A stretch of 64,000 bases of DNA. Origin: Cyanobium sp. CZS25K (GTDB lineage: Bacteria; Cyanobacteriota; Cyanobacteriia; PCC-6307; Cyanobiaceae). Positions 7,842 to 16,589 of this stretch are shown piece after piece. The translations under genes and the position numbers were made by a program. The DNA is taken from NCBI GenBank assembly GCA_030373325.1, contig JAUCZB010000016.1, forward strand, positions 1-64,000, given 5' to 3'. The notes below the pieces were generated by a model. It worked only from the letters and a program-made list of their open reading frames with translations, was not told where the DNA came from and did not search any database. The first letter of the stretch is position 1. Each line of letters opens with the position of its first letter.

Positions 7842-9794
7842 TCAGGTCTTGGTGAGCCAGTAGAACTGATACGCCTGCAAGGCGATGCGGCTGCCGGACT
7901 GCGACGGCCGGCGGCCCGAATAGAGATCGGTGAGGCAGTCATGGCGGCCAAAGACAGCAGGCCCGAGGGTGTCGAGATCAAAGAACTGCGGCTGGTCGTT
8001 GAAATTGGCTAAAACCAGGACCTTCTCCGACGGCCGTAAAGGGTTGAAGCGGACGAAAGCCAGAAGGTGGTCATTATCGAGATCAAGGATTTCTCGGTTG
8101 TTGAAATCAGCAAAAGCAGCAATTTCCTTGCGAATGGAAATCATCTTCTTCATGGCCGTGAAGATGGAGCATTCCACCGTTCCCTGCTTCTTTCTTTGCT
8201 CTGCCTTCTCCCAGTTGATCTTCGGGCGATGCACCCATCGGGTGTCACTGCTCTTGCTGGCATCGTCATAGAAACTGTAATCGTTCAGCACACCCAGAGC
8301 GTCACCGTTATAGATGAGTGGAATCCCGCCGAAAGAAAGTATGATTCCATGCATCAGCAGGATACGACTGATGGCCGTGGCGATCAGCCTCTGATCATTC
8401 GACTCGATGGCCGATTCGAGGCCCACTAGAGACGCCAGAGAGCCACAGATCCGCGCATCACCGGTGGCGTCGTTGGGCATGAAGGCGAGTCCCCGGGGAA
8501 TCGAATCAAAATCTCCCTTGAAGTAGTCGATGAGAAAGCGACGGTGGGCGCGGGGCTCGTAACCCACCTGATGGATGTCCTTGTCATCGAAGCCGAAGCC
8601 GATGTCATCGTGGCAACGGACATAGTTCAGCCAGGTGGCGCGCTCCAGCTTGCTCGGCAGACTCTTGATGCCCTGGGAAAGAAGCTTGGTGTTCCGTGTG
8701 GCAACGCTGTCCCATAGCAACGCCATCAGGGTGGCGTTGTAGGCAATTTCACACTCCTTGGCGACAACGGCATCTTCCCCAAAATATTTGGTGATTTCGG
8801 TGGGGGCCACGATGGCCTCCGCAATGAAAAGCACACCGGGAGCCGTCACCTGACAGCAATCCTTCATGAGCTGCAGAATGAGATGGGCCTTGCGTTCGTT
8901 CTGGCAGGTGGTTCCGAGCTTCTTCCAGAGAAAGGCAACGGCGTCAAGACGCAGAACATCCACACCCTGGTTAGCCCAGAAGAGCAACACATCCAGCATT
9001 TCGATGAACACTGCCGGGTTGGAGTAGTTGAGATCCCACTGGTAGTCATGAAAAACCGTCATGACCCACTTGCCCATCGTCTCATTCCAGGTGAAGTTGC
9101 CTGGATCACTCTCCGGAAACACTTCGGGCATGCTCTGCTCGAAAACATCCGGAATATCCCTGTTGTCATAGACATAGTAATAATCCTGATAATGCTGCTC
9201 CCCAGCCATCGCACGCTTCGCCCACTCATGCTCATCGGAGGTGTGGTTCAGAACGATGTCCAGCACCAGCAGGATCTCTCGCTTCCTGAACTCATCAGCG
9301 ATGCTCCTCAGATCACCGATCGTCCCGACTCTTTCGTCGATCTGACGAAAGTCACTGATCGCATATCCGCCATCACTCTTGCCAGTGGGACACATCAGGA
9401 TGGGCAGAATATGAACCATGTTTATACCCAGCTCCTGAAAATAGCCGATCTTGGTTTCCAGGTCGGAAAGATTCTCGGAAAAGCCGTTGGAATAGATGGC
9501 CATCCCAACCCACTTCTGGGAGAGAAACCAGTTGTAGTCATCCTCCCTTTGGATATCGAGACGTTCAAGATCAGGCGATCGGTCGATGTAGCCTCGGGCC
9601 ATGGTCTCAACCAGGCGCAGAAGTTGAAGCTTGAAATCGTCACGGTGGCCATAAAGCGTGACAAACAGGGAATGGATGGCGTAGAAGTTAGCCCCCAGCC
9701 TGGTGTAAAAATGTCGCAAGTCCTGGCGGCGGATCTCCGGCCGGAGATCATCCAGGATGGAATTCAGCAGCGAGTGGGAGATTTGCTCGTACAT
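7842..9794 (-). CDS. ams: Amylosucrase (GH13)
   Basis: A 650-residue glycoside hydrolase family 13 enzyme. The catalytic set of amylosucrases is visible: QGVDVLRLDAVAF (nucleophile Asp), LFIAEAIV (acid/base Glu) and NYVRCHDDIGFGF (transition-state Asp). The N-terminal helical domain typical of amylosucrase (about residues 1-90) and the C-terminal beta domain are present. It would split sucrose, transferring glucose to a glucan and releasing fructose. It follows fructokinase by five bases as the last gene of a sucrose operon, an arrangement like that known from Synechococcus PCC 7002. Base composition here is clearly lower in GC than in surrounding genes. Confidence 0.92.
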   Translation of the reverse strand: MYEQISHSLLNSILDDLRPEIRRQDLRHFYTRLGANFYAIHSLFVTLYGHRDDFKLQLLRLVETMARGYIDRSPDLERLDIQREDDYNWFLSQKWVGMAIYSNGFSENLSDLETKIGYFQELGINMVHILPILMCPTGKSDGGYAISDFRQIDERVGTIGDLRSIADEFRKREILLVLDIVLNHTSDEHEWAKRAMAGEQHYQDYYYVYDNRDIPDVFEQSMPEVFPESDPGNFTWNETMGKWVMTVFHDYQWDLNYSNPAVFIEMLDVLLFWANQGVDVLRLDAVAFLWKKLGTTCQNERKAHLILQLMKDCCQVTAPGVLFIAEAIVAPTEITKYFGEDAVVAKECEIAYNATLMALLWDSVATRNTKLLSQGIKSLPSKLERATWLNYVRCHDDIGFGFDDKDIHQVGYEPRAHRRFLIDYFKGDFDSIPRGLAFMPNDATGDARICGSLASLVGLESAIESNDQRLIATAISRILLMHGIILSFGGIPLIYNGDALGVLNDYSFYDDASKSSDTRWVHRPKINWEKAEQRKKQGTVECSIFTAMKKMISIRKEIAAFADFNNREILDLDNDHLLAFVRFNPLRPSEKVLVLANFNDQPQFFDLDTLGPAVFGRHDCLTDLYSGRRPSQSGSRIALQAYQFYWLTKT

Positions 9795-9798
9795 CGGA

Positions 9799-10716
9799 TC
9801 AACGGCAACCCCAGGACGTCAGAAACTCCTGATAGACAGAAGGATCGTCGATGGTGGCCCCCTGGCGCGACACCAGGGCTGCCGCGAAGTCCCTGGCGTG
9901 ATCGAGGCTGTCGGAGGGCGACCACTGCTGACTGAGCCCGAGCAGAAAGGCGGCGGCGAAAGCATCCCCCGCGCCGACAGTGTCCACGATGCGCGTATCC
10001 GGAGCAGGGCCAACAGTCGCCATTTCACCGCCGCTCCAGAGCATGGCTCCCCGGGCTCCACGGGTGACGATCAGGGTTTCAAGGCCATGTTGGTGAGCAA
10101 AGTCTCGCATCACGGAACCAAGGCTGGCATCATCGTCCGCCAAGAGACCAACCTTCGGGCCATCCACCGCCAGCAGGGCCAGCTCCGCTTCATTGAGCTT
10201 GACGTGATCAGCGTCATCCAGCAACGGCTGGATCACTTCTCGAGACCACCAGGGTGTGCGCAGGTTGACGTCCAGAAAAATCGTTCCCTGATGCATGGCT
10301 TTGACCGCCGCCAGGGCCGCCGCAGCCACGGGGTGGCGAAGGGCCAGAGAACCGTGATAAAGGATGCCATGGGCTGGCAGCTTCGGGATGTCTCGCGCCT
10401 GGATGAAGTCGTAGGCACTCTCCGGCACGATGTCGTAGTGGGGCTCGTTCGCTTCGATGCTGACCCTCACACGGCCGGTGGGGTGCGAAGCGTCCGATTG
10501 CAGAAAGGTGCTGTCCAGGCCCCAGCTCTGCATCGATGAACGAATCTGATCACCTCGCCCATCCTGCCCGACCCTGCTGATGAAACTAGGCGACAGGCCA
10601 AAGCCCCTCAGATGCCAGGCCACGTTGAAAGGTGCACCCCCCAGGACCTCCGCACCGTCAGGGAAGCAATCGAAAAGCACTTCACCGAAAATGGTGATCG
10701 GGGAAAGAGTCTGCAT
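9799..10716 (-). CDS. frk: Fructokinase (PfkB family)
   Basis: A 305-residue PfkB-type sugar kinase with the N-terminal EVLFDCFP.GAEVLGGAPFNVAWHLRGFG segment that binds the sugar and the C-terminal signature VGAGDAFAAAFLLGL with the catalytic Asp. It would phosphorylate fructose freed by the amylosucrase encoded next. The start is ATG 10716, five bases after the spp stop; an upstream Met at 10782 would overlap spp. Gene order and spacing indicate co-transcription with spp and ams. Confidence 0.9.
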   Translation of the reverse strand: MQTLSPITIFGEVLFDCFPDGAEVLGGAPFNVAWHLRGFGLSPSFISRVGQDGRGDQIRSSMQSWGLDSTFLQSDASHPTGRVRVSIEANEPHYDIVPESAYDFIQARDIPKLPAHGILYHGSLALRHPVAAAALAAVKAMHQGTIFLDVNLRTPWWSREVIQPLLDDADHVKLNEAELALLAVDGPKVGLLADDDASLGSVMRDFAHQHGLETLIVTRGARGAMLWSGGEMATVGPAPDTRIVDTVGAGDAFAAAFLLGLSQQWSPSDSLDHARDFAAALVSRQGATIDDPSVYQEFLTSWGCR

Positions 10717-10720
10717 CGGA

Positions 10721-11557
10721 TCAATCCAACTCCCGGATGGCATCGGCATGGAAGTGGGCAATCCCTTCCAGGATTCCGGCACTGTAGTTGCCGTTCATTC
10801 CCCGGAAGCCACCTTCGGCGAGATACAGACGATCGCCCGTCCCCATCCGCTGGGCTGCCTCGATGGCCTGGTCGACCACATCACGATGGGCATTGGCAAC
10901 CAGCACCGAAGGCACCGAACTGGTGAGCACCGCCAGGTCATTGCCGCTGTCCCCAGCAAACAGCGTCTGCTCCGAAGCGAAGCCCTGCTCACGCATGAGA
11001 AATTCAATCGCATGGAGCTTATTGGCCCTTTGGGGCAAGACATCCATCAGCCCCACGGCCGCCTGCTCATCGACGCTGTAAATCAGACTGGCGCTGATGT
11101 TATTGGCTTCAAGACAGCTTTCCATGGCCTGCTTCAAGGCGATCAGATCAACATCCAAAGGAATAAAGTAGCTCAGCTTGTAGGTATTCTGCTTTTCTTC
11201 AGGCTGAAGCAGCAACCCACCGAATCCAGTGAAAAGTGGGGCAATATCTGCAGCCACCAACCCCTGCCAATCAACGGAAATGCAGCTTGACCATGAAGTC
11301 AGAAGTGACCAGCCATCGAGATCCCTATGATAAATGGAACTACCGACATCTCCGATGATCCAGTCAGGATCAGGAAGTCCATACTCTTGCATCGATTGTT
11401 GAACCAACCCCAGATGTCTGCCGCTGACATAAGCCAGAAAAACTGAAGGCAGAGCAACGAATCGAGCAAACGTTGATCTTGCTCCACTGGATTCGGGGGG
11501 TTCGCCATTGGGCAGCAGGGTTCGATCAAGATCCGTACAGATGAGCAGCTTTTGCAT
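10721..11557 (-). CDS. spp: Sucrose-6-phosphate phosphatase
   Basis: A 278-residue HAD-superfamily phosphatase. Motif I is intact (CTDLDRTLLPNG, nucleophile and second Asp). Motif II lies in AYVSGRHL, a lysine lies in QRANKLHAIEFL, and motif III is FAGDSGNDLAVL. These match cyanobacterial SPP, which releases phosphate from sucrose-6-phosphate made by the upstream SPS. It sits 21 bases after the sps stop. Confidence 0.9.
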   Translation of the reverse strand: MQKLLICTDLDRTLLPNGEPPESSGARSTFARFVALPSVFLAYVSGRHLGLVQQSMQEYGLPDPDWIIGDVGSSIYHRDLDGWSLLTSWSSCISVDWQGLVAADIAPLFTGFGGLLLQPEEKQNTYKLSYFIPLDVDLIALKQAMESCLEANNISASLIYSVDEQAAVGLMDVLPQRANKLHAIEFLMREQGFASEQTLFAGDSGNDLAVLTSSVPSVLVANAHRDVVDQAIEAAQRMGTGDRLYLAEGGFRGMNGNYSAGILEGIAHFHADAIRELD

Positions 11558-11578
11558 CAGCGTCGTATTGGAGGGGTT

Positions 11579-13723
11579 TTACAAGTTAAAGAAGTCATAA
11601 TGATCGATGGCTTCAAGGATACCGGAAGCATGGGATCCCTCTGCGAAATACACCCGTTGGGTGTCACTGAGCCGAGCGAGTTCTTCACGATGCCGGCTGG
11701 CCACAACCACCCCAAGCGTGTTGCCACGCAGCATGTCTTCGTCGCCCCCGGATCCACCGTTCACGAGGACATGCTCCAGGGGGATTTTCCACTGATTGGC
11801 GACATAACGCAGGGCCTGACCCTTGGACGCACGGGCGGGTACGAAGTCAAGAAACTGTCCGAAGGACAGGGTGGTGTGCACGGAGACCTCATGCTGACGC
11901 AGCAAGGTGAGGATTTCCTCCATCGATGGAGCCTGCTGTTCGTCGTAGTAATAAGAAACCTTGAAACGGCTCTGTTGATCCTTCGACTGGGGGGTCAATC
12001 CCGGCAGCGGATCAATGAGCCGCTTGAGCACCTGTGGCGTCCACCAATGGTCAATGTGGTGGGTCCAGGAGATGTCCGTCGTCAATTGGGGTGGGTAGTA
12101 GATTTCAGTCCCCAGGCTGGTGATCAGAACGTCAGGCATGGGAATGGCATGGACCTTCAGAATCTTGAGAACCGAATTCAGGCTTCGGCCTGTGGAAATA
12201 CCGAAGAGGACCCTGCGGTGCTGTTCCCGCATCACCTTCACAAACAGGGCAAGGGCCTCTGGATCCCCAAGCAGGGTGTTGTCGATGGCGGTGAAGATGG
12301 CACGGGTTCGGGTCTGGAAGGCAGGAGCTTTGGAAAGTGGAGCAGGACGGGCAGCCAGTCTGTTCTGATCAATCAGATCCGTCAGCTTCTGAAGATAGGT
12401 CTTGGCATGGGCTTCCCAGGAATAGAATCTGGCCACGTTGATGAGGCCATTCTCTGAATACTTAGACCACAACTTCCCATCCTCAAGGATCGTGAGCAAG
12501 GCGGCGGCAATGGAGGCTTCGTCGAGCGGATCGATCAACAGGCCGTTGTTGCAGTTGCCGATGATGTCCACGGGTCCGCCGACTTCCGTCGCCACGAGCG
12601 GCAGGCCACTCGCTGCCGCTTCCAGCAAGGTCAGGCCGAAGGGTTCGGTGAGGGCCGGATTGACGAAGACACCTTTCGAAGCGGCGGCCAGCCTGTAAAT
12701 GTCCGCCACCTCACTGGCGGAATGATGTTTGGGCAGGGCGACCAGACCGTTCAGCTCGTAGCAGTCAATGACAAGCAGCAGCTCCGTCAATACATTCTGA
12801 GCACCTTCATTGAGTTCCCGGATATCGTCTCGATTGCCGGCAACAATGACAAGATTGGCAAGTTGCTGCAGGCGCTTGGACCGTCCGTAGGCCTCCAGGA
12901 GCGACACGATGTTTTTGCGTTCATCCGGCCTGGAAAGCGCCAGGATCATCGGCTTCTCCGGCTCCCTGAGATACCTGCTGAGGATGCTGGAGAAGGCAAC
13001 CGGAGCCTCTTCAGCCCTCGGGGGATGGAACTGATTCAGATCGGTCCCCGGAGGAATGACCGACATTTTTTCGGGCGAATAGCAGTCGTAGAGTTCGTAT
13101 TGATCCTCAATCTCATTGTGCGTGCTTGTGATCACGAGGCTGGCACTGTTGAGCACATCCTCCTCGGCACTGATCCGCTCGGACATCTTGTAGCGCTGCT
13201 GGATGTCTTCCACGGAAAGCCCAAGGGCCAGAAGCCTGCGAAACTTGTCCCTGCCGAGGGAGTGACCGGTATGAATCAGCGGCAAGCCCGTGAGGTGCGA
13301 AAGCCGGACACCGACATAGCCGGCGTCCGCGTAGTGGCTGTGCAGAACATCCGGCAGGCGCGGTTGGCGATGGAGCCAGGCGAAGAGTTCATCTGTGAAC
13401 GCATCGAGATGGCTCCATAGTTCCTCCTTCGGGATGTACAGATCGGGGCCGGCGTCAATGCGAATGATCCGCGCCCTTGGGCCCAGATCCTCCATCGGCT
13501 CTCCGTAGTCAGGCGACAACGAAGCATCCGTGAGGCGTCTGGTGACCAGATCCACCTGCCTGACGGAAGGCTGTCGGGCCAAGGCCCTGGTCAGTTCCAC
13601 CACGTATTTCGTCTGACCACCAGTATCGGCGTCGCGGCCTAATTCAAGCTGCTTCCCTCGAATCAGACCATGAATGCTGATCATCAGGATAGAAAGAGAA
13701 TTGTCCTTGGCTTTCATCTTCAT
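11579..13723 (-). CDS. sps: Sucrose-phosphate synthase, two-domain type
   Basis: A 714-residue protein. Residues 1 to about 460 are a GT4 glycosyltransferase: ISIHGLIRG with GRDADTGGQTKYVVEL near the N-terminus, then the nucleotide-sugar region NPALTEPFGLTLLEAAASGLP. The remainder resembles SPP, but the catalytic motif reads TAIDNTLL, so the nucleophilic Asp of D-L-D-x-T is Ala. The phosphatase-like domain is therefore probably inactive, as known for Synechocystis SPS. It would make sucrose-6-phosphate from UDP- or ADP-glucose and fructose-6-phosphate. It is first gene of the operon. Confidence 0.92.
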   Translation of the reverse strand: MKMKAKDNSLSILMISIHGLIRGKQLELGRDADTGGQTKYVVELTRALARQPSVRQVDLVTRRLTDASLSPDYGEPMEDLGPRARIIRIDAGPDLYIPKEELWSHLDAFTDELFAWLHRQPRLPDVLHSHYADAGYVGVRLSHLTGLPLIHTGHSLGRDKFRRLLALGLSVEDIQQRYKMSERISAEEDVLNSASLVITSTHNEIEDQYELYDCYSPEKMSVIPPGTDLNQFHPPRAEEAPVAFSSILSRYLREPEKPMILALSRPDERKNIVSLLEAYGRSKRLQQLANLVIVAGNRDDIRELNEGAQNVLTELLLVIDCYELNGLVALPKHHSASEVADIYRLAAASKGVFVNPALTEPFGLTLLEAAASGLPLVATEVGGPVDIIGNCNNGLLIDPLDEASIAAALLTILEDGKLWSKYSENGLINVARFYSWEAHAKTYLQKLTDLIDQNRLAARPAPLSKAPAFQTRTRAIFTAIDNTLLGDPEALALFVKVMREQHRRVLFGISTGRSLNSVLKILKVHAIPMPDVLITSLGTEIYYPPQLTTDISWTHHIDHWWTPQVLKRLIDPLPGLTPQSKDQQSRFKVSYYYDEQQAPSMEEILTLLRQHEVSVHTTLSFGQFLDFVPARASKGQALRYVANQWKIPLEHVLVNGGSGGDEDMLRGNTLGVVVASRHREELARLSDTQRVYFAEGSHASGILEAIDHYDFFNL

Positions 13724-13846
13724 GGTTCTGCGAGATGATGCTGGTTCTGGATGATGACTCCGTGAATCGGTGACCCAGAGTCAGCAGGTCGGCTTCCGAT
13801 CACTGCCTACCGTTGAAGGGCAATTCATTCAGCGGCCCATGAGATC

Positions 13847-13852
13847 AGTATA
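13847..13852 (-). promoter_or_regulatory. Possible -10 element for the sucrose operon
   Basis: On the minus strand an AT-rich stretch reads TAAAATATACT, an island in an otherwise GC-rich gap between the hli gene and sps. TATACT here would give an untranslated leader of roughly 115 bases. No convincing -35 element was seen. The rest of 13724-13992 holds no gene I can support. Confidence 0.35.
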
Positions 13853-13992
13853 TTTTACCCCGATCAAAGCGTCGGTGATGTTCGCATGATTGCCCTTTCA
13901 GGAGCGAACCGAGGCCCGTCCATCAAGACCCATGCAAAGGAACAAAGCGACCGGTCGTGGGCCGTGGCCGCCGACCGACTTGAGAAGGAGCC

Positions 13993-14238
13993 TCAGCCGA
14001 GCACCCAGCGCAACATCAGCAGCAACTGACCCAGGACACCCTCGCCGGTGAGCGCCTCACCGATCAGGGCCGCCGCGAACCCCAGCATCGCCACACGCCC
14101 ATTGAGCCGCTCCACCCCCGCCAGGGCATCGTGATTCCAGGGGCGGGAGCCGGTGATCCCCGCTCCGAAACGCTCCACGGGTTCGTAGTGGAAGGCCTGT
14201 TCGCTGCCTTCTGCCCTGCCATCGCCCATGGAACCCAT
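13993..14238 (-). CDS. hli: High-light-inducible protein (single-helix chlorophyll-binding protein)
   Basis: An 81-residue Hlip. The chlorophyll-binding helix is plain: ERLNGRVAMLGFAAALIGE, with the Glu/Asn-Arg pair that binds chlorophyll and salt-bridges between partners. A second hydrophobic tail (GVLGQLLLMLRWVLG) closes the protein. Hlips protect photosystem assembly intermediates in the thylakoid under light or nutrient stress. It is transcribed divergently from the gene at 14328. Confidence 0.9.
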   Translation of the reverse strand: MGSMGDGRAEGSEQAFHYEPVERFGAGITGSRPWNHDALAGVERLNGRVAMLGFAAALIGEALTGEGVLGQLLLMLRWVLG

Positions 14239-14302
14239 CCTGACCGGGACCCAGCCTATGCGTCACCGGGGGGCCACTGGCGCATCGCCCCAACCGGACT
14301 AC

Positions 14303-14316
14303 AGTACATCTGTACC
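14303..14316. promoter_or_regulatory. LexA-type SOS box
   Basis: The 14-mer AGTACATCTGTACC fits the cyanobacterial LexA consensus RGTACNNNDGTWCB at every position. It lies 11 bases upstream of the ATG of the plus-strand gene at 14328 and 64 bases upstream of hli on the other strand. Its position could block transcription of the small gene and perhaps hli. The motif match is seen directly; LexA binding is inferred. Confidence 0.6.
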
Positions 14317-14327
14317 AGAGTCCAGCC

Positions 14328-14627
14328 ATGGCGCCCGGTCAGATCGATCCTGCGGTGGCCCCGCTGCGAAGGGCCAACCCCCAGCGCTTCCGGGATGCCC
14401 GCCTGGGCCATCTGGCCGTGGTGGCCGTGGCCGGCAGACCCTGGTTCATCGGCCGGATCTGCGACCTCAGCGGCCCAGAGCCGACGGACTTCGCCCGGGT
14501 GCTGAACATCGACACGGGCGACTTCGAGCGGATCCCCGCTCCCTGGATCGTTGAGCTGATGGGGGAAGGAGGGCTGGTGATCGACCGGTTTCCCCGCAGG
14601 CGTCCGCTCAGTTCTCCAGCAGATTGA
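14328..14627 (+). CDS. Small hypothetical protein behind a LexA-type box
   Basis: A 99-residue soluble protein of unknown function. It shows beta-rich segments (RLGHLAVVAVAGRPWFIGRICDL) followed by an acidic helix region (FERIPAPWIVELMGEGGLVI), and has no cysteines beyond one. It overlaps tail-to-tail by 20 bases with the 2OG-Fe oxygenase gene. The LexA-like box just upstream is the only hint to its role. Confidence 0.6.
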   Translation: MAPGQIDPAVAPLRRANPQRFRDARLGHLAVVAVAGRPWFIGRICDLSGPEPTDFARVLNIDTGDFERIPAPWIVELMGEGGLVIDRFPRRRPLSSPAD

Positions 14628-15564
14628 TGCGGTAGAGCACCTCCTCGAGGGCATCTGCGGCACGGATGGCGCTGTACCGCTGGGGGCGATCAGGGCCGCA
14701 GCAGGAGGGCACCGGCGCCAGGATCGTCCAGGGCCTGGCATGGCAGAACTGCACAACGCTGTGGCGCTCCCCTGTGCCCCCTGCCGGCGCCACCACCCGA
14801 TGCCAGCCGGTGGGGATGCGGCCGTTGCTGAGGCGCTCCAGCATCAGGCCTGTGTTGATGATCACGCGCCCTTCCGGTGGCAGGGCCTCCAGCCATTCCC
14901 CCGCCACCCGAACCTGCAGGCCCGGCCCGGTGGCCCTCGGCAGGGCGGTGATGAGGTTGATGTCCCCGTGGGCCGCCGCCCACAGGTGTCCCTCTGCCGG
15001 GGCCTGCTCCATGGGCGGATAGCGCAGCGCCCGGGTGAGGGTGGGAGCTTCGCTGACCATCTCCTCGAAGAACGCTTCATCGCAGCCCATGCCCACGGCG
15101 ATCACCCGCAGAAACCGACGCTGCAGATCGGCGATCGCCCGATGGAAGTCGCCCAGCAGGGCGGTGATGCCGGGAACGGCCGCCTCCGGCAGGATCTGCT
15201 CGGGATAGAGCTCCGGAAACCGGCGCCGCAGGGGATGGCCCAGGGGCAGGGGGGCCGCCCAGTTCAGCATCTCCTTCCAGTCCGGGAGAGTGTTGCCGGC
15301 GGCGGTCTCCACCAGCAGCTCCGTGTAGCCGGTCTGACCGCTGGCGCCTGGTGCCCGGAACTGGCGCTTGGTATCGGCCTCCAGGGCGAAAAAAGCCTGC
15401 AGGAGGCCATAGGCGCCATCCAGCAGGTCGGCGGGAAGATCGCTGCTGGTATAGACGAAGCCGGTGGCCAGGCTGCGCATCACGCCGTCCACCACGGCGT
15501 CCCTGGCCTGCCTGCTGCCTCTCTCAAAGGCGAGCAGATCCACATCGAGGATGCCGGAAGCCAT
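14608..15564 (-). CDS. 2-oxoglutarate/Fe(II)-dependent oxygenase, isopenicillin-N-synthase family
   Basis: A 318-residue non-heme iron oxygenase. The C-terminal double-stranded beta-helix carries the iron triad: H-x-D in AAHGDINLI and the distal His in TGWHRVV. The 2-oxoglutarate-binding Arg-x-Ser is in GERHSVVQF. The N-terminal half matches the DIOX-N layout (GFVYTSSDLPADLLDGAY). The substrate is not predictable from sequence. It ends on the small SOS-box gene and starts 12 bases from the band-7 gene's stop, so it may be co-transcribed with it. Confidence 0.85.
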   Translation of the reverse strand: MASGILDVDLLAFERGSRQARDAVVDGVMRSLATGFVYTSSDLPADLLDGAYGLLQAFFALEADTKRQFRAPGASGQTGYTELLVETAAGNTLPDWKEMLNWAAPLPLGHPLRRRFPELYPEQILPEAAVPGITALLGDFHRAIADLQRRFLRVIAVGMGCDEAFFEEMVSEAPTLTRALRYPPMEQAPAEGHLWAAAHGDINLITALPRATGPGLQVRVAGEWLEALPPEGRVIINTGLMLERLSNGRIPTGWHRVVAPAGGTGERHSVVQFCHARPWTILAPVPSCCGPDRPQRYSAIRAADALEEVLYRINLLEN

Positions 15565-15576
15565 GGGACGATCCGA

Positions 15577-16380
15577 TCAGCGGCGTCCGTTGACGATCAC
15601 CGGAGTGCCGCCTCCGGCCGCACCCGGCAGGGCCGGCACCACCGAGGTCTGGCCGTCCCACTTGTCGAGGAACAGCTTGAAGAGCACCTGGTCGTCGAGG
15701 CTGGAGTTGAGGGTCTGGTAGCGCTTGGCCTCCTGTTCGGCGATGAGCACCTCGGTCTGGGCGCGCAGCAGCTGCTGCTCGGCGATCTGCTTCTGTTCGA
15801 TGGCGGCGCGGTACTCCTCGGCGATCTGCAGTCCGGTGAGATCCAGGCCCTGGACGGTCACATAGTCGAACTTGCGCAGCTCCTCGGCCACCTTCTCCTG
15901 CACCAGTTCGGAGATGGAGTTCCACTCCGTGGCAATGGTCACCAGCTCGTACTGGGAGAAGACCGACTTGAGGGCTTTGAGCAGCGAGGGCTGGATCACC
16001 CGCGGATAGATCTGCTGGTCGTCGGTGGCGATGGTTTCGTAGATGCGGCCGGCCTCGGCAGGCTTCATGGCGTACTTCACCGTGGCGGTGGCCTGGATCA
16101 CCTGCAGGTCCTTGGTGAGGGTGGAGAACTGCTCCGGTCGCACCTGGGTACGCACATCGAACAGGGAGGTGTTCTGGGCGAGGGGGATCTTGATGTTGGC
16201 GCCGGGCTGGCGCGGTGCCCCGGTGACCTTCCCCAGGGTGGTGACCACGGCCACGTTGCCCGCCGGCACGATGAACACCGTCTGGGTGAGCAGCACCAGT
16301 CCCCCCAGAACGGCAGCAAAAATCAGCTGCCAGAGGCCGCCGAAGCCGTTGTCTGCGCCGGAGCGCATGGGCGATTGCAT
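15577..16380 (-). CDS. Prohibitin / band-7 (SPFH) protein
   Basis: A 267-residue membrane protein with one N-terminal helix (LWQLIFAAVLGGLVLLTQTVFIVPAG) followed by an SPFH domain (VVTTLGKVTGAPRQPGANIKIPL and later TVKYAMKPAEAGRIYETIA). A coiled-coil segment follows (EEYRAAIEQKQIAEQQLLRAQTEVLIAEQEAKRY). Such proteins form large membrane rings and often guard FtsH proteases. ATG 16380 is chosen because the upstream 17 residues are Pro-rich and unlike the family. Confidence 0.85.
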   Translation of the reverse strand: MQSPMRSGADNGFGGLWQLIFAAVLGGLVLLTQTVFIVPAGNVAVVTTLGKVTGAPRQPGANIKIPLAQNTSLFDVRTQVRPEQFSTLTKDLQVIQATATVKYAMKPAEAGRIYETIATDDQQIYPRVIQPSLLKALKSVFSQYELVTIATEWNSISELVQEKVAEELRKFDYVTVQGLDLTGLQIAEEYRAAIEQKQIAEQQLLRAQTEVLIAEQEAKRYQTLNSSLDDQVLFKLFLDKWDGQTSVVPALPGAAGGGTPVIVNGRR

Positions 16381-16460
16381 CAGAAACCTGGGCGGGGAGG
16401 GTGGAGCGACCCTAGGCAGCGGAGGTGGCACAGGGCCGGCATCGTGGGAGAGCCCGGCGC

Positions 16461-16553
16461 ATGGTGGCTGGGCTGGTGCTGTGGAGCACGGCCCTGGCCC
16501 TGGCCTCGGTTCCGCTGTGGTGGTGGCTGCTGAGTGGTCCGCTGAAGAGCTAG
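16461..16553 (+). CDS. Predicted 30-residue single-helix membrane peptide
   Basis: An ATG at 16461 follows GGGAGAG with about eight bases of spacing, a good ribosome-binding site. The frame encodes 30 residues, almost all hydrophobic, with a Trp cluster (PLWWWLLSGPLKS) at the C-terminus and a TAG stop. It resembles the many one-helix thylakoid peptides in size but matches none I know. It sits between the divergent band-7 and rhomboid genes. Confidence 0.45.
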   Translation: MVAGLVLWSTALALASVPLWWWLLSGPLKS

Positions 16554-16589
16554 GACTGGCGGCCCAACCCAGTCCACCCGACGGCGGCC

